From contig JAPZUE010000029.1 in assembly GCA_027533385.1 (NCBI GenBank), forward strand, positions 124,001 through 188,000: a stretch of 64,000 nt of DNA, written 5' to 3'. The position numbers and the translations under genes were made by a program. This DNA is from Rhizobium sp. GTDB lineage: Bacteria; Pseudomonadota; Alphaproteobacteria; Rhizobiales; Rhizobiaceae. Under the pieces are notes generated by a model. That model was not told the origin of the DNA, did no database searches, and saw only the letters and a program-made list of their open reading frames with translations. This document shows positions 55,457 to 64,000 of this stretch, piece by piece. Numbering within the stretch: the first letter of the stretch is position 1; each line of letters starts with the position of its first letter.

Positions 55457-56620
55457 ATGCGTGACCACGCGCCCTATGCGCTCTTCCGCGACGACCGCGC
55501 GGGAACGAGCCTCGTTTTTGCCGAACCGGAGACGCTCGTCGTCGCCCGGTCGGCAGACGAGGTCGAGCCGGCGCTTGCGCAACTGGAAGCGCATCGGAAG
55601 GCCGGCAAGTGGCTGGCGGGGTACCTTTCCTATGAAGCCGGGTTTGTCTTTGAACCAAAGCTCCGTCCCCTGATTGAAGCGGGCCGCGAGACACCGCTGA
55701 TATCGATGGGCGTTTTCTCAGCGCCTGCGCCGGCAGACCATCCGCTTGCGACGTCCCCCTCGAACATTCCGAATGCGCCGCTCTTGACCGAGCCAAGGGC
55801 CGCCTGGGACTTCGAGACCTACCGCAACCGCTTCGATCGCCTGCATCATCATCTGCGCAAGGGCGATTGCTATCAGGCCAACCTCACCATGCAGGTCGAG
55901 GCAAAATGGGAAGGCGATCCCCGCGCAGCCTTCTGGTCGCTGGTCGGTCGACAGCCCGTGCATTACGGCGCGCTGATCGACTTCCGCACCGGTCCGGTCA
56001 TCCTGTCCCGCTCGCCGGAACTGTTCTTTTCCGTCGATCAAGACGGCTGGATCGAGACGCGACCGATGAAGGGCACGGCAGCGCGTGGCGCATCACCGGA
56101 GGAAGACGAGGCGATTATCGCCGCCATGCTCGGCGACGAAAAGACCCAGGCCGAGAACCGGATGATCGTCGATCTGCTGCGCAACGACGTTTCCGTCATC
56201 TCGGAGGTCGGCACGCTTTCGGTCCCCAAGCTGTTTGCCATCGAGACCTATCCGACCGTGCATCAGATGGTGAGCTATGTCAGGGCCAGGCTCTTGCCCG
56301 AAATCGGCCTGCCCGAGATCATGGCCGCCCTCTTCCCCTGCGGCTCCGTGACCGGCGCGCCCAAGATGTGGGCCATGCGCATCCTGCATGAACTCGAAGC
56401 CGGCCCGCGCGACGTCTATTGCGGCGCGATCGGCTGGTGCGACCCTGCGGGTCCCATGCGATTTTCAGTGGCAATCCGCACCATCTCCCTTTTCAACCAT
56501 GGGCGCGCCGTCTTCAATGTCGGCGGCGGCATCGTCTTCGATTCGAAGGCGGACGCCGAATACGAAGAATGCCTGTTGAAGGCGCGCTTTGCCCTGGGAG
56601 AACAATGGATTTCTCGCTGA
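55457..56620 (+). CDS. pabB: PabB, aminodeoxychorismate synthase component I
   Basis: Converts chorismate to 4-amino-4-deoxychorismate for p-aminobenzoate and folate. The 387-residue protein shows YLSYEAGFVFEPKL, LRKGDCYQANLTM, RPMKGTAARG, ENRMIVDLLRNDVS and the C-terminal PCGSVTGAPK and FNVGGGIVFDS motifs of chorismate-using enzymes. It overlaps the following aminotransferase IV gene by 16 bases, an arrangement often found as a gene fusion. Confidence 0.94.
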   Translation: MRDHAPYALFRDDRAGTSLVFAEPETLVVARSADEVEPALAQLEAHRKAGKWLAGYLSYEAGFVFEPKLRPLIEAGRETPLISMGVFSAPAPADHPLATSPSNIPNAPLLTEPRAAWDFETYRNRFDRLHHHLRKGDCYQANLTMQVEAKWEGDPRAAFWSLVGRQPVHYGALIDFRTGPVILSRSPELFFSVDQDGWIETRPMKGTAARGASPEEDEAIIAAMLGDEKTQAENRMIVDLLRNDVSVISEVGTLSVPKLFAIETYPTVHQMVSYVRARLLPEIGLPEIMAALFPCGSVTGAPKMWAMRILHELEAGPRDVYCGAIGWCDPAGPMRFSVAIRTISLFNHGRAVFNVGGGIVFDSKADAEYEECLLKARFALGEQWISR

Positions 56621-57225
56621 TCGAGACTTTGCGATGGCAACCGGACGCAGGCTTCCTGCGGCTCGACCAGCATCTGCGTCGTCTCTCTCGCTCGGCCGAT
56701 GCGCTGGGCTTCCGCCAGCCGCAGGACGCGAAGGGCAAGTTGGAGAAGGAAGTGTCCGGGGATGCACCGCTGCGCGTTCGCCTCGTCATGACCTATCGCG
56801 GCAAGATGGAGGTGACCGCCACCCCCTTCGAACCCATGCCTGAGGAAACAGTCTGGCGCCTCAAGATCGCAAAGACACGGCTGCAATCCGAAGACAGCCT
56901 GTTCCGCCACAAGACCACCCGCCGCGAACCCTATGAGGCCGCCCGCGCCGAATTCTCGAAGGACGAGGCGGACGAGGTGATCCTTCTCAACGAGCGGGGC
57001 GAGGTCTGCGAAGGCACGATCACCAACATTTTCGCCGAAGCAGCCGATGGCATGCTGCTCACACCGCCACTGACCAGCGGCCTGCTGCCGGGCGTGCTGC
57101 GCGCCGAACTCATTCGCGAACGCAAGGCACGCGGCGAGGTCCTGAAACTCGACGACCTGCGCCACCGCAAGCTCTTCGTCGGCAACTCCCTGCGCGGGCT
57201 GATCCCCGCCGAACTGGTGGAATAG
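56605..57225 (+). CDS. class IV aminotransferase-fold protein (PabC-like lyase)
   Basis: A 206-residue PLP protein of fold type IV: DAGFLRLDQHLRRLSRSA, the lysine-bearing FRHKTTRREPYEAARAEF, DEVILLNERGEVCEGTITNIF and LTSGLLPGVLR. It is shorter than typical PabC (about 270) and matches the version that sits behind PabB in rhizobia, probably releasing pyruvate from aminodeoxychorismate. GGGAGAACA precedes the ATG, inside the end of pabB. Confidence 0.88.
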   Translation: MDFSLIETLRWQPDAGFLRLDQHLRRLSRSADALGFRQPQDAKGKLEKEVSGDAPLRVRLVMTYRGKMEVTATPFEPMPEETVWRLKIAKTRLQSEDSLFRHKTTRREPYEAARAEFSKDEADEVILLNERGEVCEGTITNIFAEAADGMLLTPPLTSGLLPGVLRAELIRERKARGEVLKLDDLRHRKLFVGNSLRGLIPAELVE

Positions 57226-57227
57226 GC

Positions 57228-58532
57228 GTGGCAATGGCAGAACGCCCGCGCTTGAACGCCATCGCTCCGGGAATGTCGGCCGGCGCAACGGCGCTCATGT
57301 TCCTGTCGCTTGTGGCGCTGTTTCTCCTCCCTGCATGGCTCAACGGCTTTCCATGGGTGATGGACGATTCGATCGCCTATTCCGGACAGGGTGTGAACTG
57401 GATGCGGGCCAAGACAGCGGCGGTGCTGGTCGCTCCGCTCTACGGCCTGATCGGCTACTGGGCGCTGCCAGTCTTCAATGCCGTGGTGAATGCGGCAGCC
57501 TGGCTTCTGCTGATCCGCAATTTTGACCTGCGTGCATACTGGCTTGTGCTGCCGCTGGCCGTACTTGCCTTGCAACCACTCTACACAAGCGCTGTCCTCG
57601 TCGATGCCTGGTTCTTCGCAGCCGTCGTCTTTCTGATTGTCTCGATCCGAAGCAAGAGCCCGTTTCTCGCTTTGTCCGCCGGCATTCTCTTTTCCGGCCA
57701 CGCCAGCGGCCTGATTCTGGCGTGCGTGCTGACGGTTCTGGTGGCTCTGTTCTTCGGGATCCGCAAAGCCGGGGTCATGCCGGTTCTGGCCATTGGCACA
57801 GCTATCGTCGTCAGCAGCTTTCTCAACGCCAAATACTATCCCGACACGCCCTCGCTAAGCCGCACCTTCCTCGCAGCCCGGCTGTTCTCCGTAAAACCCG
57901 AACTGCTGCGTCTGGAATGCGAACGGACATCGCAGAAGGTTCTGTGCGAGGCTGCCGACCTCATCGAGACCATACGGCACCAGCCAGAGAATGCCGGACG
58001 GCGCGACTTCTTCTGGGACCTGATGCGCGCCTTTCCGGGTCGTTTCGAGCTTGCCGCCTTCGAACGCGACCACGCCTGGCCGATCATCCGTACGGCGATC
58101 ACCACAATGCCGCTCGAAACCACGACCCTGATGCTGCAGGACTTTTTCAGCTTCTACGGCACCGGCACCCGCCTCGATTTCGCCTCACGGCTGAACGAAC
58201 CGATGCCACAACCGTTTGCCGCCTCCTGGCAGGCGAAGGGCGTTTGGGAGACCGACAGTCATCTTGCCATGCTGACCGGACTGCGCCTGCTCCTTTATGC
58301 GTGCTTCGCCGTCGCCTTGATCACGGGCTGGCAGCGACTTGACCGCGACACCCGTCTCTGGATCGCCATTCTGCTGCTGGTTTCGCTTGCGAATGATGGC
58401 CTCTTCGCGGTCGTTTCCGGTCCGCCCGACCGCTATCATCACCGGATCCTGCCTTTGCTGGCGAGCGCAACGGCGCTCCTGCTTGTGACCAACAGACGCC
58501 ATCACACGGACACGTCTTCGACAGGGAAATAG
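57228..58532 (+). CDS. polytopic membrane protein, unknown function
   Basis: A 434-residue protein with about ten hydrophobic segments. The first helix is followed by an outside loop PWVMDDSIAYSGQGVNWMRA, in which the DD pair recalls the acidic motif of GT-C glycosyltransferases, but no full match to a family is recognised. A soluble stretch at about 205-290 contains Cys pairs and aromatic residues, and the last 110 residues are again membrane. GTG 57228 or ATG 57234 can start it, two bases after the PabC-like stop, so it joins the pab operon. Confidence 0.75.
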   Translation: MAMAERPRLNAIAPGMSAGATALMFLSLVALFLLPAWLNGFPWVMDDSIAYSGQGVNWMRAKTAAVLVAPLYGLIGYWALPVFNAVVNAAAWLLLIRNFDLRAYWLVLPLAVLALQPLYTSAVLVDAWFFAAVVFLIVSIRSKSPFLALSAGILFSGHASGLILACVLTVLVALFFGIRKAGVMPVLAIGTAIVVSSFLNAKYYPDTPSLSRTFLAARLFSVKPELLRLECERTSQKVLCEAADLIETIRHQPENAGRRDFFWDLMRAFPGRFELAAFERDHAWPIIRTAITTMPLETTTLMLQDFFSFYGTGTRLDFASRLNEPMPQPFAASWQAKGVWETDSHLAMLTGLRLLLYACFAVALITGWQRLDRDTRLWIAILLLVSLANDGLFAVVSGPPDRYHHRILPLLASATALLLVTNRRHHTDTSSTGK

Positions 58533-58536
58533 CCAG

Positions 58537-58818
58537 ATGTTCATCCTCTCCCTCACCTATGTAAAGCCGACCGAAGAAGCCGACCGCGTCATGGCTCCGC
58601 ACATGGACTGGGTGAATGCCGGCTATGACAGCGGCATGTTTCTGGCGTCGGGCCGCAAGAATCCGCGCACCGGCGGCGTCATTCTGGCCAAGGGCGACCG
58701 GGCTGAAATCGAGGCTTATATCGCAGCAGATCCTTTCACGCTCGAAGGCGTGGCGGTTTACGAGATCATGGAAGTGGCGGTGACCCGCACGGCCGTCGGT
58801 TTGGAGGCGCTGAAGTGA
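58537..58818 (+). CDS. YciI family protein
   Basis: A 93-residue ferredoxin-like fold protein: MFILSLTYVKPTEEADRVM, HMDWVNAGYDSGMFLASGRK, GGVILAKGDRAEIEAYIAAD and the end VYEIMEVAVTR. The His and Asp of the YciI active site (HMDW) are present. Function unproven. It starts 4 bases after the membrane protein stop and converges on the toxin remnant. Confidence 0.92.
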   Translation: MFILSLTYVKPTEEADRVMAPHMDWVNAGYDSGMFLASGRKNPRTGGVILAKGDRAEIEAYIAADPFTLEGVAVYEIMEVAVTRTAVGLEALK

Positions 58819-58822
58819 TGCC

Positions 58823-59118
58823 TCAGTCTTCATCCCCAATGGTCCGCGGAACGGCACGCCGTCCATCGAACACTTCGAGTATCTCGATACGGCTGGAGCC
58901 AAGCTTGTAGTAGACCACGTAAGGCGTTCCGGACACCACAAAACGCCTGACATACGGGAGCCTGGTACCGGTCCCAATCTCGGGATGCCTGGAAATGCTT
59001 TCGACGGCCATCAGGATATGACGGGCAACTTTACCAGCGGCAATGGATGGAAACGGGCGATATACGAGCGGATGTGAACGAGATCCTGTCTGGCGGTGAT
59101 TGACCAGACGACTTTCAT
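58823..59118 (-). pseudogene. ParE/RelE-type toxin, frameshifted
   Basis: The minus-strand ATG at 59118 opens MKVVWSITARQDLVHIRSYI, ARFHP, the normal start of a ParE-type toxin, but this frame ends 11 codons later. The rest of the toxin continues in the frame one base back: IAAGKVARHILMAVESISRH, then GTGTRLPYVRRFVV and YVVYYKLGSSRIEILEVF, to the stop at 58823. A -1 shift near 59046 would restore a full toxin of about 97 residues. No slippery heptamer is seen. The matching antitoxin lies 5 bases upstream and is intact. Confidence 0.75.
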
Positions 59119-59123
59119 GGCAT

Positions 59124-59399
59124 TTATCGCGCGATATCGGGTTTCGGAGCTTGCTGCTCGTCTGATGTCCCCCAGCTCTCAAGCCAGGCTGTCATGGCCT
59201 CGTGGGAGATTAGCCCTTCGGCTCTGGCGGAAATCATACCCTCCTCGACGAAGGACATTTCCATGTCGTGACGGTCGAGATAGGCGACAATCGCTTCTTC
59301 CATCAGCTCGTTTTCATCGCGGCCGTTTTGCGCGGCGGTCGATCTCAAACGCGACATGGTTTCGGGTGAAATAGCAATCCGTGCGAGCTGTGCTGTCAA
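59124..59399 (-). CDS. antitoxin of a ParDE-type module
   Basis: A 91-residue protein with a ribbon-helix-helix start (MTAQLARIAISPETMSRLRS, then AAQNGRDENELMEEAIVAYL) and an acidic C-terminal helix to wrap the toxin. The TTG start is preceded by GGGAGG. It is intact and in the usual order before the toxin gene, which carries a frameshift. A CopG/ParD-like repressor role on its own promoter is expected. Confidence 0.83.
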   Translation of the reverse strand: MTAQLARIAISPETMSRLRSTAAQNGRDENELMEEAIVAYLDRHDMEMSFVEEGMISARAEGLISHEAMTAWLESWGTSDEQQAPKPDIAR

Positions 59400-59496
59400 T
59401 GGTACCTCCCGACTTCACGCGCAGTCGGAAAAAGAAACGTCTTGCGATGATGATAGCAAGGCGGCAGGCTGCAGGCAAACACGGTTGACTTTCTCG

Positions 59497-60357
59497 ATGG
59501 TTTCTCAATTCACCCATACCCCCTATGCCGGCCAGACACGCCCTTTCACCATCGGCCTGTCGGCGCTGGACCCGACCCGCTGGATCGAACCGGATGCCGA
59601 CCGTGATCGTTACCTGGCGGAAAAGCGCGCGCTGGCCGCAACACGGCTCGACGACGTCTTCCGGGCGACCGGCGACAGCTTTCCCGCGCAGGAGGAATGT
59701 CTTGCAGCCCTCACCACCCATCTCAACACCCATCATCCGCAGCTGATGGCTAAGACAGGCCTGGGCGATGATGACCTGCCTCCGCTTTTGCGCGCCGGAA
59801 TGCTTGTTCAAGACGACCTCGTGATCATGATGCGGCGCGAGGCGGGCTGGTTTATCGCCGCAGCGCACCTCTCCTTCCCCTCCTCCTGGTTGCTTGCGGA
59901 AAAATTCGACCGACCGATGGAAGAGGTCCACGAACATGTGCCGGGCTTTGAAGGCGGAACCCGAAACGCCGCGATGATCAATCGCATCTTCGACAATCTG
60001 GCCCCCGACCTGCCGGCAGAGCGCTTCAACTGGTCGATCAACTGGAAGGAGAAGCTCTTCCATCCGGAGACCGGTCGCAACGATACGGCTGAGCCCGACG
60101 AGGCTGTGGTGCGCGTCGAACGACAAACGCTGACGAAACTGCCTGTGACAGGCGCGATCGTCTTCACCATCCGCATCTACCTCGACCCGGTCACCCTGTT
60201 TGACCGCCACCCGGAGGGCAAGCGTCTCGCCTTGGCACTCGCCGACCAGCTGGAGGCTCTGAGCGAGCCGCAGCTTCGCTACAAGGGCCTCGACCGCCAA
60301 CGCAAGCGGCTGGTTGACCGCCTGCGGCAAGATGTGGCGTCAGAAAATCACCGCTAG
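59497..60357 (+). CDS. DUF3445 / heme-dependent oxidative N-demethylase family protein
   Basis: A 286-residue protein: FTIGLSALDPTRWIEPDADR, MLVQDDLVIMMRREAGW, LSFPSSWLLAEKFDRPMEEV, HEHVPGFEGG and NWSINWKEKLFHPE match the DUF3445 family, whose characterised member is the alpha subunit of a heme-dependent oxidative N-demethylase acting on methylated amines. Partner subunits are not present here. The ATG at 59497 is chosen by similarity; the frame is open to 59356 across the antitoxin start. Confidence 0.87.
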   Translation: MVSQFTHTPYAGQTRPFTIGLSALDPTRWIEPDADRDRYLAEKRALAATRLDDVFRATGDSFPAQEECLAALTTHLNTHHPQLMAKTGLGDDDLPPLLRAGMLVQDDLVIMMRREAGWFIAAAHLSFPSSWLLAEKFDRPMEEVHEHVPGFEGGTRNAAMINRIFDNLAPDLPAERFNWSINWKEKLFHPETGRNDTAEPDEAVVRVERQTLTKLPVTGAIVFTIRIYLDPVTLFDRHPEGKRLALALADQLEALSEPQLRYKGLDRQRKRLVDRLRQDVASENHR

Positions 60358-60493
60358 CCGCTCTCTGCTAGGGGCCCCCACTCTTTATTGTGTCAGAGTT
60401 TTGTGATCTAGAACCGCCAGTATCGCTCCGGCTGCATGAGACAGGCCGGAAACATGGCCCAGGCGAAACGACCGGGCCTCCAAGGAGACGGAA

Positions 60494-61936
60494 ATGAGCG
60501 AAATGACCTACCCGGTTTATGGCGAGATCACCGGCCCGATCGTGATGATCGGTTTCGGCTCGATCGGCCGCGGCACCCTGCCGCTGATCGAACGCCACTT
60601 CAAGTTCGACAAGAGCCGGATGGTCGTCATCGATCCCCGCAATGACGAGGCCGAGCTGCTCGCCAAGCATGGCATCAAGCACATCCAGGCGCATGTGACG
60701 AAAGAGAACTACAAGAAGCTGCTGAAGCCGCTTCTGACCGAAGGCGAAGGCCAGGGCTTCTGCGTCAACCTCTCGGTCGACACCGGTTCGCTCGACCTGA
60801 TGAAGCTCTGCCGCAAGCTCGACGTGCTCTACATCGACACCGTCGTTGAGCCCTGGCTCGGCTTCTACTTCGACAAGAACATGAAGAATTCCGAGCGCAC
60901 CAACTATGCGCTGCGCGAGACCGTGCGCCAGGAAAAGGCCAAGAACCCGGGCGGCACCACGGCCGTCTCCACCTGCGGCGCAAACCCGGGCATGGTCTCC
61001 TGGTTCGTCAAGCAGGCGCTGGTCAACATCGCCCATGAAACCGGCGTCAAGTTCGACGAGCCTGATCAGAACGATCGCGACGGCTGGGCCAAGCTGATGA
61101 AGAAGGTCGGCGTTAAGGGCGTGCACATCGCCGAGCGCGACACCCAGCGCACCAAGAACCCGAAGCCGCTGAACGTCTTCTGGAACACCTGGTCCGTCGA
61201 GGGCTTCCTGTCGGAAGGCATGCAGCCGGCCGAACTCGGCTGGGGCACGCATGAAAACTGGATGCCGAAGAACGCCAAGAAGCACAAGAAGGGCTGCAAG
61301 GCCGCGATCTATCTGGAGCAGCCGGGCGCCAACACCCGCGTGCGCACCTGGTGCCCGACGCCGGGTCCGCAGTATGGCTTCCTCGTCACCCACAACGAGT
61401 CGATCTCGATCGCCGACTACTTCACCGTCGAGAAGGATGGCGAAGTCGTCTACCGCCCGACCTGCCATTATGCCTATCACCCGGCCAATGATGCCGTTCT
61501 CTCGCTGCACGAGATGTTCGGCAATGGCGGCACGCCGCAGCCGGTCCTGCATGTTCTGAACGAGGACGAACTGGTCGATGGCGTCGACGAACTAGGCGTG
61601 CTGCTCTACGGCCACGAGAAGAACGCCTACTGGTATGGCTCGCGCCTGTCGCTGGAAGAAACCCGCCGCATCGCGCCCTATCAGAACGCGACCGGCCTGC
61701 AGGTGACCTCGGCGGTTCTCGCCGGCATGGTCTGGGCTCTCGAAAATCCGAAGGCCGGCATCGTCGAAGCCGACGAGATGGACTACAAGCGCTGCCTCGA
61801 AGTGCAGTCGCCCTATCTCGGCCCGGTCGAAGGCCACTACACCGACTGGACCCCGCTCGACGGCCGCCCGGGTCTCTTCCCGGAAGACCTCGACGAAAAG
61901 GATCCCTGGCAGTTCCGGAACATCCTGGTCCGCTGA
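60494..61936 (+). CDS. hss: homospermidine synthase
   Basis: NAD-dependent enzyme that makes sym-homospermidine, the main long polyamine of rhizobia, from putrescine. The 480-residue protein shows the Rossmann loop VMIGFGSIGRGTLP, VNLSVDTGSLDLMKLC, YIDTVVEPWLGFYFD and TCGANPGMVSWFVKQAL. GGAGACGGAA precedes the ATG. It is monocistronic with its own terminator. Confidence 0.96.
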   Translation: MSEMTYPVYGEITGPIVMIGFGSIGRGTLPLIERHFKFDKSRMVVIDPRNDEAELLAKHGIKHIQAHVTKENYKKLLKPLLTEGEGQGFCVNLSVDTGSLDLMKLCRKLDVLYIDTVVEPWLGFYFDKNMKNSERTNYALRETVRQEKAKNPGGTTAVSTCGANPGMVSWFVKQALVNIAHETGVKFDEPDQNDRDGWAKLMKKVGVKGVHIAERDTQRTKNPKPLNVFWNTWSVEGFLSEGMQPAELGWGTHENWMPKNAKKHKKGCKAAIYLEQPGANTRVRTWCPTPGPQYGFLVTHNESISIADYFTVEKDGEVVYRPTCHYAYHPANDAVLSLHEMFGNGGTPQPVLHVLNEDELVDGVDELGVLLYGHEKNAYWYGSRLSLEETRRIAPYQNATGLQVTSAVLAGMVWALENPKAGIVEADEMDYKRCLEVQSPYLGPVEGHYTDWTPLDGRPGLFPEDLDEKDPWQFRNILVR

Positions 61937-61956
61937 CCGGTTTTACACATGGACAG

Positions 61957-61982
61957 GGCCCGTCGCTTGCGGCGGGCCTTCT
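61957..61982 (+). terminator. Rho-independent terminator after hss
   Basis: GGCCCGTCG and the complementary CGGCGGGCC (one G-T pair) form a stem around a short loop, followed by TTCTT, 21 bases after the stop. Confidence 0.8.
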
Positions 61983-62121
61983 TGCATCGAGAGCAAGATC
62001 GGGATAACCCCGGCAATACAAGGCTCTCGCCTTGCTTTGGCCAAGCCTTCGCGGCATGTTCTCGGTGATAACACAGACGGTGGACGGCGCTGCCGGGCCG
62101 CTGAATTGGTGGGAGACAAGA

Positions 62122-62484
62122 ATGAAAATCAAATCCCTGGTCGCAGTCGCTGCAGCGAGCCTTGCGCTTTCATCCTGCTATTCCAGCCCTCCGCGCCAAC
62201 TGCCGGCCGTGCAACAGGGACCGTCGATCGAAGGTGCCTGGGTCGACCCGAACGGCATCACGTCGACCTTCCAGGGCGGGACCTTCACCACCCGCACCAC
62301 GGACACCAACCAGATCCTCGCATCCGGCACCTACATGCTGGTCAATGATCGACTGGTCGAGATCAACATGACATCGCTGGTGCGCAACACGCAGCAGAAG
62401 GTCAATTGCGCGCTGGTCACCCCGACCCAGCTGAACTGCACCACCGATACGGGGGCGCAGTTCTCGCTCGCGCGCCGGGCCTGA
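62122..62484 (+). CDS. omp10: Omp10-like outer-membrane lipoprotein
   Basis: A 120-residue lipoprotein: signal MKIKSLVAVAAASLALSSC with lipobox LSSC (Cys19), a short linker, then GAWVDPNGITSTFQGGTF, TRTTDTNQILASGTYMLV, RLVEINMTSLVRNTQQKVNC and LNCTTDTGAQFSLARR. This strongly resembles Brucella Omp10, a surface lipoprotein of unknown biochemical role. GGGAGACAAGA precedes the ATG. Confidence 0.9.
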   Translation: MKIKSLVAVAAASLALSSCYSSPPRQLPAVQQGPSIEGAWVDPNGITSTFQGGTFTTRTTDTNQILASGTYMLVNDRLVEINMTSLVRNTQQKVNCALVTPTQLNCTTDTGAQFSLARRA

Positions 62485-62506
62485 GACCGTCGAGCATCGT
62501 ATTTCC

Positions 62507-62534
62507 AGAAGCGGCCCCAGTGGCCGCTTCTTTC
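62507..62534 (+). terminator. Rho-independent terminator after omp10
   Basis: AGAAGCGGCC and GGCCGCTTCT form a 10-bp stem around a 5-base loop with TTTC after it, 22 bases past the stop. Confidence 0.85.
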
Positions 62535-62684
62535 GTTTCAGCTTTCGCGAACCTGCGGATCGGAAGCGATTTCTGCTTGCCCTCACCCGGTCGAAATGGA
62601 AACATCCGGCATCCGAATTCTGGCAAGCGGCGGCCCCCACTCCGTGCCAGACTGCTGGCAATGTATTGCAACAGGAGAGATATG

Positions 62685-64000
62685 ATGTTCAGACATTTGA
62701 AGATTGGTTTGTTCAGCGCCTCGGTTCTGGCCCTGACAGCGGGAACGGCATTCGCCGATTTCGAGCTCAACATCCTGCACATCAACGACCTGCATTCCCG
62801 CATCGAAGCGATCAACAAATCCGACTCGACCTGCTCGGCGGATGACGCAGCCAAGAACGAGTGCTTTGGCGGCATTGCCCGCGTCAAGGCGGCAATCGAC
62901 GCCCGCCGCGCCGAACTCACCGGCAAGAATGTCCTGACGCTCGATGCCGGCGACCAGTTCCAGGGCTCGCTCTTCTACACGACCTACAAGAGCGCCCCGA
63001 TTGCCGAATTCATGAACGGCATCGGCTTCGATGCCATGGCGATCGGCAACCACGAATTCGACGACGGCCCGGAAGAACTGGCCAAGTTCATCGATGCGCT
63101 GAAATTCCCGATGATCTCCGGCAACACGCTGGCTGGTCTGAACTCCCCGGTCGCCGACAAGTTCAAGCCCTACATCGTCAAGGACTTCGGCGGCGAAAAG
63201 GTTGCGGTTGTGTCCGTCCTGGCGACAGATACGGATGAAACCTCTTCTCCGGGCGACAGCATCCTGTTTGCCGATGAAATCGGCTACCTCAAGGAGGCCG
63301 TGAAGGAAATCGAGGGCCAGGGCATCGACAAGATCGTGCTGCTCTCGCATGTGGGCTACGTCAAGGATCAGGAGATTGCAGCCGCAGTCGACGGTATCGA
63401 CGTCATCGTCGGCGGCCACAGCCACACGCTGCTGTCCAACACCGACGAGAAGGCCGTCGGCCCCTACCCGACCATGGTGAAGAACCCGGCCGGCAAGGAT
63501 GTTCCGATCGTTCAGGCCTATGCCTATTCCAAGTATCTCGGAGACCTGACGGTCGTCTTCGACGACGCGGGCGTCGTCAAGTCCGCGACCGGCGAACCGA
63601 AGCTGCTCGACGCCTCCGTGACCCCGGATGCCGGTTTTGTCGCCAGGGTCGCCGAACTGGCCGGCCCGATCGAGGAGCTGAAACTGAAGGAAATCGGCGC
63701 GGCCGCCGAAGCCATCGATGGCGCCCGCGAAACCTGCCGTTCGACCGAATGCTCGATGGGCAACCTCGTGGCCGATGCCATGATCGATCGTCTCAGCGAT
63801 CAGGGCATCACCATAGCCATTCAGAACGGTGGCGGGCTGCGGGCTTCGATCGACGCCGGCACCGTGACCATGGGCGAAGTCCTGACCGTCCTGCCCTTCC
63901 AGAACACGCTCGCCTCATTCCAGCTCAAGGGCTCGGATATCGTGGCAGCGCTTGAAAACGGCGTGAGCCAGGTCGAGGAAGGCGCTGGTCGCTTCCCCCA
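62685..64000 (+). CDS. bifunctional UDP-sugar hydrolase/5'-nucleotidase family protein (partial)
   Basis: Periplasmic nucleotidase, cut by the window end after about 438 residues. A signal peptide (LFSASVLALTAGTAFA) is followed by the metallophosphoesterase domain: LNILHINDLHSR, LTLDAGDQFQGS, AIGNHEFDDG, LLSHVGY and VGGHSHT. The substrate-binding C-domain begins with RSTECSMGNLVADAM and IAIQNGGGLRASID. It scavenges phosphate and nucleosides from external nucleotides. AGGAGAG is 7 bases before the ATG at 62685; an ATG at 62682 is less well spaced. Confidence 0.94.
   Translation, partial: MFRHLKIGLFSASVLALTAGTAFADFELNILHINDLHSRIEAINKSDSTCSADDAAKNECFGGIARVKAAIDARRAELTGKNVLTLDAGDQFQGSLFYTTYKSAPIAEFMNGIGFDAMAIGNHEFDDGPEELAKFIDALKFPMISGNTLAGLNSPVADKFKPYIVKDFGGEKVAVVSVLATDTDETSSPGDSILFADEIGYLKEAVKEIEGQGIDKIVLLSHVGYVKDQEIAAAVDGIDVIVGGHSHTLLSNTDEKAVGPYPTMVKNPAGKDVPIVQAYAYSKYLGDLTVVFDDAGVVKSATGEPKLLDASVTPDAGFVARVAELAGPIEELKLKEIGAAAEAIDGARETCRSTECSMGNLVADAMIDRLSDQGITIAIQNGGGLRASIDAGTVTMGEVLTVLPFQNTLASFQLKGSDIVAALENGVSQVEEGAGRFP

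Noticed and set aside
58823..59118. Programmed -1 frameshift in the toxin gene
   Set aside because: No slippery heptamer or downstream pseudoknot is visible around 59046, so decay or sequencing error is simpler.

Overview
The window is chromosomal core DNA of a Rhizobiales alphaproteobacterium, most probably a Rhizobiaceae member of the Agrobacterium/Rhizobium group. The case rests on the high GC content, the tol-pal-ybgF-tilS-ftsH-glmM order, the zapA/6S/tkt/gap/pgk/aldolase neighbourhood, homospermidine synthase, an Omp10-type lipoprotein, and RcdA, GapR and DUF1192/1244/1465/2312 proteins. I see no tRNA, rRNA, CRISPR, insertion sequence or prophage.

Layout. 1-7.4 kb, plus strand: envelope and proteostasis block tolB(partial)-pal-ybgF-tilS-ftsH-glmM, ending in a convergent terminator with yebC. 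8.4-11.3 kb: a flavin-binding (PNPOx-like) protein, a secreted beta-lactamase-fold protein, and the minus-strand pair fau-ymdB. 11.4-14.5 kb: a chemoreceptor on the plus strand, then a 6S RNA candidate, zapA and a DUF4164 gene on the minus strand. 14.8-22.7 kb: tkt, gap, a K+/H+ antiporter, pgk and a class I aldolase, i.e. pentose-phosphate and lower glycolytic or gluconeogenic enzymes. 22.8-28.7 kb: PhzF, a PACE efflux protein, an MFS carrier, DUF1192, rcdA (behind a perfect CtrA box), a patatin phospholipase and rpmE. 28.8-33.5 kb: an ABC exporter, an orphan tricarboxylate-binding protein and an FAD dehydrogenase. 33.6-39.9 kb: a minus-strand train thiE - Sel1 - MgtC/DUF4010 - suhB - MotA/ExbB-like - MotB/OmpA-like.

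40-51.7 kb: TauE, ArsR, two DUF465 genes, purEK, L36, a TPR protein, an orphan HTH gene, an alpha/beta hydrolase, pyk-DUF1036, N-formylglutamate amidohydrolase-DUF1244-gapR, and a DUF882 peptidase-like protein. 51.8-64 kb: a response regulator whose AAA+ domain lacks GAFTGA, divergent pepF, pabB-pabC-like, an unknown membrane protein, YciI, a ParDE pair with a frameshifted toxin, a heme-dependent N-demethylase family protein, homospermidine synthase, Omp10, and a 5'-nucleotidase running off the end.

Most of this is ordinary core genome and I do not claim a new multi-gene system. The points worth following are regulatory or concern decay: the CtrA box at rcdA, the 27-nt palindrome before the aldolase, direct repeats before pal, twin inverted repeats before the tricarboxylate-binding protein, the leader ORF overlapping the tkt start, the GAFTGA-less regulator, the broken toxin, and the non-flagellar MotAB-like pair.
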